Assembly (NCBI GenBank): GCA_023408315.1 | Contig: JAEYKI010000008.1 | Span: 62,001 to 126,000 of the forward strand | Reading direction: 5' to 3' | Length of the DNA: 64,000 nucleotides | DNA from: Bacillota bacterium | GTDB lineage: Bacteria > Bacillota > Clostridia > Christensenellales > Christensenellaceae | In this document: one piece after another, positions 60,119-64,000 of the stretch | Numbering within the stretch: position 1 is the stretch's first letter | How the letters are laid out: each line of letters starts with the position of its first letter | The notes under the pieces: generated by a model | The model's input: the letters and a program-made list of their open reading frames with translations, nothing else | What the model was told of the DNA's origin: nothing | Database searches by the model: none | Translations under genes and position numbers: made by a program

Positions 60119-61234
60119 TCATTCGCAGCTGGGTATCACGTATTTATAGACAATGTTCTGCGTGTCGGCCTCGGATGGGGAAGCGTTGTATTCGTTTGCC
60201 GTAATCACGGCAACCATATCCAGCTCCGGGACAACAATTATTTTCTGCCCCCCCGCGCCGTCCGCGCGGTACGTATTATAATCTGTATTTTTAGCGTCGT
60301 CGTGCGCCGCCTCCAGCCAGAAAAGATACCCGTAATCCGTCTGGCCGGACGCGGCTATCTGTTTTTTGGTGGATTCCTCCACCCATTCCCCAGGCACTAC
60401 CTGCCTGCCGTCCCACTCGCCGCTGTTTAAGTACAGGTAACCAAAACGCGCCATATCCCTTGGCGTAAGATACAGGCCGGTTCCGCCTCCATAGTGTCCG
60501 TCCGGGTCACGGTCCCAGCTTTCGCAGTGCATTCCAATCTCAGAAAAAAGGTATTTTTCAGCGTACTCCTTTGCGTCCATGCCCGATGTTTGGGCAATGC
60601 CGTTCGCCAAAAACTGCGTGAGCCCGGTATTGTATGCAAACCTGGCGCCCGGCTTATCCGTGAACGGCAAGCTTAACGTATAGGTAAGCCAGTCCGGGCT
60701 GGAGAAAAAAGGCGCATAATTTTTGTCTATGGATTCCAGGCCGCCGGACATGGTGAGAACGTGCCGAACAGTAATTTCCTTCTTGGCCGCGTCGTCAATC
60801 TGCTCAAAATATTCGGGCAAAAGCTCCGCAACGGGCTGGTCCACGCTTTGTATCAGCTTTTGCTCAATGGCAATGCCCGTCAGCGCAGACAGCACGCTTT
60901 TGGTTACGGAATAAACCCTGTTTGCGTTGTCCGCGTCCATGCCGTTGTAATATTTTTCATACACCAGGTATCCGTGCCGCACAACCAGCAGGCTGTATAC
61001 ATTCGGAAAACTGCCGGCAATATATTCGTCTGCCTGCGCAAGCACAGGGGAACGCATACCCTGCGCCTCCGGCGCGCTTGTGCTCCAAAGTTTTGTGGGC
61101 CAGGGTTTCACATCTGCGGAGGCGTTCGCGCCGACCGCCGCTGGGGCGCCGGACGCGGGCTGCTCCATTACGGTGGCGCACCCGCCTGCCATCAGCATTG
61201 CCGCCGCCATGATAAAAACCAGAATTTTATTCAT
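60119..61234 (-). CDS. Serine beta-lactamase-like lipoprotein
   Basis: A 371-residue beta-lactamase-fold serine hydrolase (class C/esterase branch). It has a signal peptide with a lipobox-like MAGGC near residues 15-19, the catalytic SVTK (Ser-x-x-Lys) in RVYSVTKSVLSAL, a Tyr-x-Asn-like FAYNTGLTQ and a C-terminal DGAGGQKIIVVPELD. The family includes peptidases and esterases more often than true beta-lactamases, so no resistance is implied. ATG 61234 follows GGAGG; 28 further in-frame codons upstream lack a signal-peptide pattern. Confidence 0.85.
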   Translation of the reverse strand: MNKILVFIMAAAMLMAGGCATVMEQPASGAPAAVGANASADVKPWPTKLWSTSAPEAQGMRSPVLAQADEYIAGSFPNVYSLLVVRHGYLVYEKYYNGMDADNANRVYSVTKSVLSALTGIAIEQKLIQSVDQPVAELLPEYFEQIDDAAKKEITVRHVLTMSGGLESIDKNYAPFFSSPDWLTYTLSLPFTDKPGARFAYNTGLTQFLANGIAQTSGMDAKEYAEKYLFSEIGMHCESWDRDPDGHYGGGTGLYLTPRDMARFGYLYLNSGEWDGRQVVPGEWVEESTKKQIAASGQTDYGYLFWLEAAHDDAKNTDYNTYRADGAGGQKIIVVPELDMVAVITANEYNASPSEADTQNIVYKYVIPSCE

Positions 61235-61393
61235 ATCCTTGCATCCTCCATCTAATTTGACCCTTTGTTCATAGTACCATATGTTATACAAAATGTTAAT
61301 ATAAGAAAAATTTAACAAATAAAAATTTATATTGTTTTTAATTTCGCAGCATTTTTCCGGCTTAAAAGCGGCGCTTTTTTAAGCCGACTGCTT

Positions 61394-61422
61394 CACCTAA
61401 TGGCTGGGGTATTCATACTATA
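61394..61422 (+). promoter_or_regulatory. Sigma-K-like promoter of dpaAB
   Basis: CACC, 16 bases, CATACTATA. This fits the late mother-cell sigma-K consensus (mACm and CATAnnnTA). It lies 32 bases before dpaA. Sigma-K control of dipicolinate synthase is established in Bacillus. Confidence 0.7.
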
Positions 61423-61453
61423 AACTATATTTTAAATGGGAGTGAAAAAGGCC

Positions 61454-62284
61454 ATGAGCAGCTATTTTGTTATAGGCGGCGACGAGCGGATGGCACATCT
61501 GGCCGGCCTGTTGCAAAAAAGGCACACGGTGGAAGTTGCGTGCATGGAAGAGCTGAAAACAGACTCCATAGGGGACGAGGAGCGGATCATAAAATCCATC
61601 GGGAATTCTGACGCCGTCATTCTCCCAATCCCTTACACAAAGGACAATATACATATCTTTGCTCCATTCTCCACAATCAAACTGCCATATGGCGCAGTAT
61701 TTGAAAACCTGAAGGAAAGCCAGACCCTTTACTATGGAAACGCTGGTAATGCCGAAGAAGTGGAAACCTGCGCGTGCCAGGTGAATTTTTTGCAAAACGA
61801 AAAATACGCCTGCTGCAACGCGCGCCTGACGGCGGAGGCGGTGGTTGGGCTTGTGATTGCAAAATACAGGGTTTCACCGTTTCACAAGAACATATTGGTG
61901 CTGGGGTACGGCCGCATTGCCAAAATGCTTTCGCGGCTGCTGCAGGGCATGTGCGCGCACGTAACCGTTGCGGCCAGAAAAGATGCGGATATCAGCCTGG
62001 CACACGCGCTGGGGCTTTCCTCCCTGCACATTGGAGAAATCGCAAAGCATATGTGCCGGTTTGACTTGATTGTAAACACCATTCCCAAATGCGTGGTAAC
62101 CGCCGCCGAGCTGTGCAATATGAAGGACAGCGCGCTGCTGATTGAAATTGCGTCCAAACCGTATGGGGTGGATTTTGAGGCGGCAAAAACGCTTAAAAAA
62201 AATGTGGTAATAGAACAGGGATTGCCCGGTAAATACATGCCCGCGTGCGAAGCCGAAGCGCTGGCGGCAATTGTTTGCGTATAA
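61454..62284 (+). CDS. dpaA: Dipicolinate synthase subunit A
   Basis: SpoVFA/DpaA, the NAD(P)-binding subunit making dipicolinic acid from a lysine-pathway intermediate for the spore core. It is 276 residues. N-terminal part YFVIGGDERMAHLAGLLQK, a GYGRIAKML Rossmann site near residues 157-165, and the ending IEQGLPGKYMPACEAE are typical. ATG 61454 is preferred (GGGAG and AAAGG upstream); ATG 61436 lacks a ribosome site. dpaB follows after 19 bases. Confidence 0.94.
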   Translation: MSSYFVIGGDERMAHLAGLLQKRHTVEVACMEELKTDSIGDEERIIKSIGNSDAVILPIPYTKDNIHIFAPFSTIKLPYGAVFENLKESQTLYYGNAGNAEEVETCACQVNFLQNEKYACCNARLTAEAVVGLVIAKYRVSPFHKNILVLGYGRIAKMLSRLLQGMCAHVTVAARKDADISLAHALGLSSLHIGEIAKHMCRFDLIVNTIPKCVVTAAELCNMKDSALLIEIASKPYGVDFEAAKTLKKNVVIEQGLPGKYMPACEAEALAAIVCV

Positions 62285-62303
62285 TGATTTGGAGGAAATA
62301 ACA

Positions 62304-62900
62304 ATGGAATTGACCAATAAAGAGATCGGGTTCGCTATAACCGGCTCATACTGCACGTTTGACCAGGTAATCCCGCAGATTCGCAAGCTGAAGGAAATGG
62401 GCGCGCAGATACATCCCATTGTGTCCGAGAACGTATCCAAAACGGACACGCGCTTTATGAAGGTGGAAGACCTGTATGAAAAATTGCAGTGCATTTCTGG
62501 CCGGGAAGTGATAGACACCATCACAAAGGCCGAGCCGATAGGCCCCAACGCAATGTTCGACCTTTTAATCGTGGCGCCGTGCACGGGCAACACGGCTTCT
62601 AAAATTGCGCTTGGAATCACGGATACGCCGGTTGTAATGGCGGTGAAAGCCCACCTGAGGAACCAAAGGCCTGTGCTGCTGGCAGTGGCCACAAACGACG
62701 CGCTGGGCGCGTCCGCAAAAAACATTGGCAGCCTGATGAATACGCAGAATATATTTTTTGTGCCCATGAGCCAGGACAATTATATTAAAAAAGCCGCTTC
62801 CATGGTTGCAGAAATGGATTTGATTCCAAAAGCGGCGCAGCTTGCGCTGGAAGGAAAGCAGTTGCAGCCAATTTATAACAAGCCAAAAGAAGTATTTTAA
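62304..62900 (+). CDS. dpaB: Dipicolinate synthase subunit B
   Basis: SpoVFB/DpaB, a flavoprotein-like subunit that works with DpaA. It is 198 residues, with IGFAITGSYCTFDQVIPQI near the start and the flavoprotein-fold motif VAPCTGNTASKIALGITDTP near residues 88-107. ATG 62304 follows TTGGAGG; the upstream extension lies within dpaA. Confidence 0.95.
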   Translation: MELTNKEIGFAITGSYCTFDQVIPQIRKLKEMGAQIHPIVSENVSKTDTRFMKVEDLYEKLQCISGREVIDTITKAEPIGPNAMFDLLIVAPCTGNTASKIALGITDTPVVMAVKAHLRNQRPVLLAVATNDALGASAKNIGSLMNTQNIFFVPMSQDNYIKKAASMVAEMDLIPKAAQLALEGKQLQPIYNKPKEVF

Positions 62901-62945
62901 TATTCAAACAAGCAAAAGATAGAAAAAAACGCAGGAGAAGTGCAA

Positions 62946-63671
62946 ATGGTAAAGTCGGAAGACACAAAGGAGAAAAACAAAGAGGAAGCCAAGCCAACAA
63001 AAGCGGGAGACTCTATTAAAGAATATGGCAGCGCGGCCATACCGCAAAGTTCGGATGATCCGGTGTATATCATCAATATCATCGGGGAGATTGAGGGGCA
63101 CGTAATGCTGCCGCCCCAAAGCAAGGCAACCAAGTATGAACATATCATTCCCCAGCTGGAAAGCATAGAACAGTCCAAAACCATCAAGGGTGTTGTTTTT
63201 GTGCTTCACACCATGGGCGGAGACGTGGAAGCGGGCCTGGCCATAGCGGAAATGATCCGCGGCATGAGCAAGCCCAGCGTTTCTCTGGTACTGGGCGGGG
63301 GGCATTCCATTGGGATTCCTCTTGCCGTAAGCACAGATTTTTCTTTTATTACGCCCACATCCACCATGACGGTGCATCCCATCCGCATGACGGGCCTGGT
63401 AATAGGCGTGTACCAGACGTTTGAATACTTCCAGAAGATGCAGGAGCGGCTCACCAATTTTGTGTGCGGCAACTCCAAAATATCCAGAGAAGATTTTGAA
63501 AAATTGATGCTCAATAAAAACGAGCTGACCACAGACATAGGAACCGTTTTAATAGGCAGGCAGGCTGTGGACATAGGCCTGATAGACGCGCTGGGCGGCA
63601 TAGAGGACGCCATGCTTAAAATAAACGAGATGATCGGGAGCGGCAAACAAAACGCCGTGCTGTACCAGTAA
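62946..63671 (+). CDS. tepA: ClpP-fold protease TepA
   Basis: A 241-residue ClpP-like protein related to TepA. It has an acidic/basic N-terminal tail, then INIIGEIEGHVMLPP, the nucleophile region LGGGHSIGIPLAVS (Ser) near residue 120, His in MTVHPIRMTG, and the acidic residue probably in TDIGTVLIGRQAVDIGLID. The family is typical of spore formers. TepA has been linked to signal-peptide or sporulation-protein degradation; details are unsettled. ATG 62946 follows AGGAGAAG; it follows dpaB and may be co-transcribed. Confidence 0.9.
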   Translation: MVKSEDTKEKNKEEAKPTKAGDSIKEYGSAAIPQSSDDPVYIINIIGEIEGHVMLPPQSKATKYEHIIPQLESIEQSKTIKGVVFVLHTMGGDVEAGLAIAEMIRGMSKPSVSLVLGGGHSIGIPLAVSTDFSFITPTSTMTVHPIRMTGLVIGVYQTFEYFQKMQERLTNFVCGNSKISREDFEKLMLNKNELTTDIGTVLIGRQAVDIGLIDALGGIEDAMLKINEMIGSGKQNAVLYQ

Positions 63672-63717
63672 TCAAAACGTTCGCAGGAAAGCTTATCCTT
63701 TTTTAAGCGTTCCGCTG

Positions 63718-63746
63718 TTATAAATAGATAAACGCTCTCATATATT
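63718..63746 (+). promoter_or_regulatory. Possible sigma-E promoter of spoIIIAA
   Basis: CATATATT (seven of eight to CATACAnT counting the free position) with a weak TTATAAA 14 bases upstream. The spoIIIA operon is sigma-E dependent in Bacillus. The arm GCTC at 63734-63737 inside this promoter can pair with GAGC at 63762-63765, just before a T run. Confidence 0.45.
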
Positions 63747-63772
63747 TAAACAAATGTATGGGAGCTTTTTTT

Positions 63773-64000
63773 ATGCTGGAAGTACTGGATGATTATTTGC
63801 CCCGCAACATTTGGGAGGGGATCAAATGCCTGCCTGCCGCCGTGCGGGAGAAAACGGAAGAGATACGCATCCGCGCGGATAAGCCCGTTTTTATAACGGC
63901 GGCCGCAGAAAAAATTGCGTTGCGTGCTCCCGTGGAAGGCGTGCGCGGCGGAGGCAGGAATACAATTATAGCAACCCGCGGAGATGTGGAGGACGTGCTA
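63773..64000 (+). CDS. spoIIIAA: Stage III sporulation protein AA (3' partial)
   Basis: First protein of the SpoIIIA-SpoIIQ channel complex between mother cell and forespore, a secretion-ATPase-like protein. Only 76 codons are present before the window ends. The N-terminal pattern (VLDDYLPRNIWEGIKCLPAA, then EEIRIRADKPVFIT and RGDVEDVL) matches SpoIIIAA. The ATP-binding part lies beyond the window. ATG 63773 follows GGGAG, which is followed directly by a seven-T run. The sporulation context (dpaAB, tepA) supports the call. Confidence 0.88.
   Translation, partial: MLEVLDDYLPRNIWEGIKCLPAAVREKTEEIRIRADKPVFITAAAEKIALRAPVEGVRGGGRNTIIATRGDVEDVL

Noticed and set aside
1..64000. tRNA, rRNA or CRISPR features
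   Set aside because: No cloverleaf, rRNA or spacer-repeat pattern was recognised while reading the intergenic regions; a dedicated RNA search was not possible.

Overview
The window is chromosomal DNA from a spore-forming, anaerobic member of the Clostridia. The evidence is sporulation genes (spoIVA, dipicolinate synthase dpaAB, tepA, the 5' end of spoIIIAA), Gram-positive gene orders (rimP-nusA-rnpM-ylxQ-infB, groES-groEL behind a CIRCE operator, a Firmicutes-type dimeric dUTPase) and a trimeric [FeFe] hydrogenase operon with associated Fe-S and regulatory proteins. Coding DNA looks close to balanced in GC. The islands around 20.9-22.5 kb and 52.3-53.2 kb are clearly more AT-rich and look acquired. 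I cannot name the species. No tRNA, rRNA or CRISPR array was seen.

Layout. 1-3.1 kb: end of a phosphate-uptake operon (pstC-pstA-pstB-phoU). 3.2-6.9 kb: small Cys-rich protein, DUF512 radical-SAM-like protein, der, plsY. 7.0-7.6 kb: a DUF559 nuclease-like gene lodged between two nearly identical 114-bp repeats. 7.8-9.3 kb: spoIVA. 9.35-20.9 kb: the rimP-to-ribF translation operon, then rpsO and pnp, with clear promoters before rimP and rpsO. 20.88-22.54 kb: a degenerate IS1595-family element with intact ends, an 8-bp target duplication and a helix-turn-helix passenger gene. 22.5-34.4 kb: metallophosphoesterases, an M16 protease, dUTPase, a cNMP-binding/DUF2225 protein, small membrane proteins and a beta-helix protein. 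34.5-36.9 kb: groEL and groES. 37-39.6 kb: dCMP deaminase, a lipoprotein, and a SPOR-domain protein behind a sigma-E-like promoter.

39.65-47.9 kb is the metabolic centrepiece. A regulatory half (two DRTGG proteins, an ATPase of the anti-sigma type, a hydrogenase-like protein with an extra C-terminal Fe-S domain, a PHP phosphoesterase) precedes a catalytic half (NuoE-like, second ATPase, thioredoxin-like ferredoxin, NuoF-like HydB, [FeFe] hydrogenase HydA). A Rex-type operator lies between the halves, which suggests redox (NADH/NAD+) control of H2 production. 48-52.3 kb: TetR with a divergent hydrolase, a Gfo/Idh/MocA oxidoreductase, a decayed gene remnant and an Fe/Mn superoxide dismutase.

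52.3-54 kb holds the most unusual structure. A lone catalytic-domain tyrosine recombinase sits inside a perfect 18-bp inverted repeat. One arm ends about 30 bp before an HD-GYP (cyclic-di-GMP phosphodiesterase type) gene, as expected for an invertible switch or a tiny mobile element. 54.1-59.5 kb: a shikimate/chorismate cluster (aroB-aroA-aroC-chorismate mutase-aroK, convergent aroE, aroQ). 59.6-64 kb: a coiled-coil protein, a serine-hydrolase lipoprotein, dpaA-dpaB behind a sigma-K-like promoter, tepA and the start of spoIIIAA.
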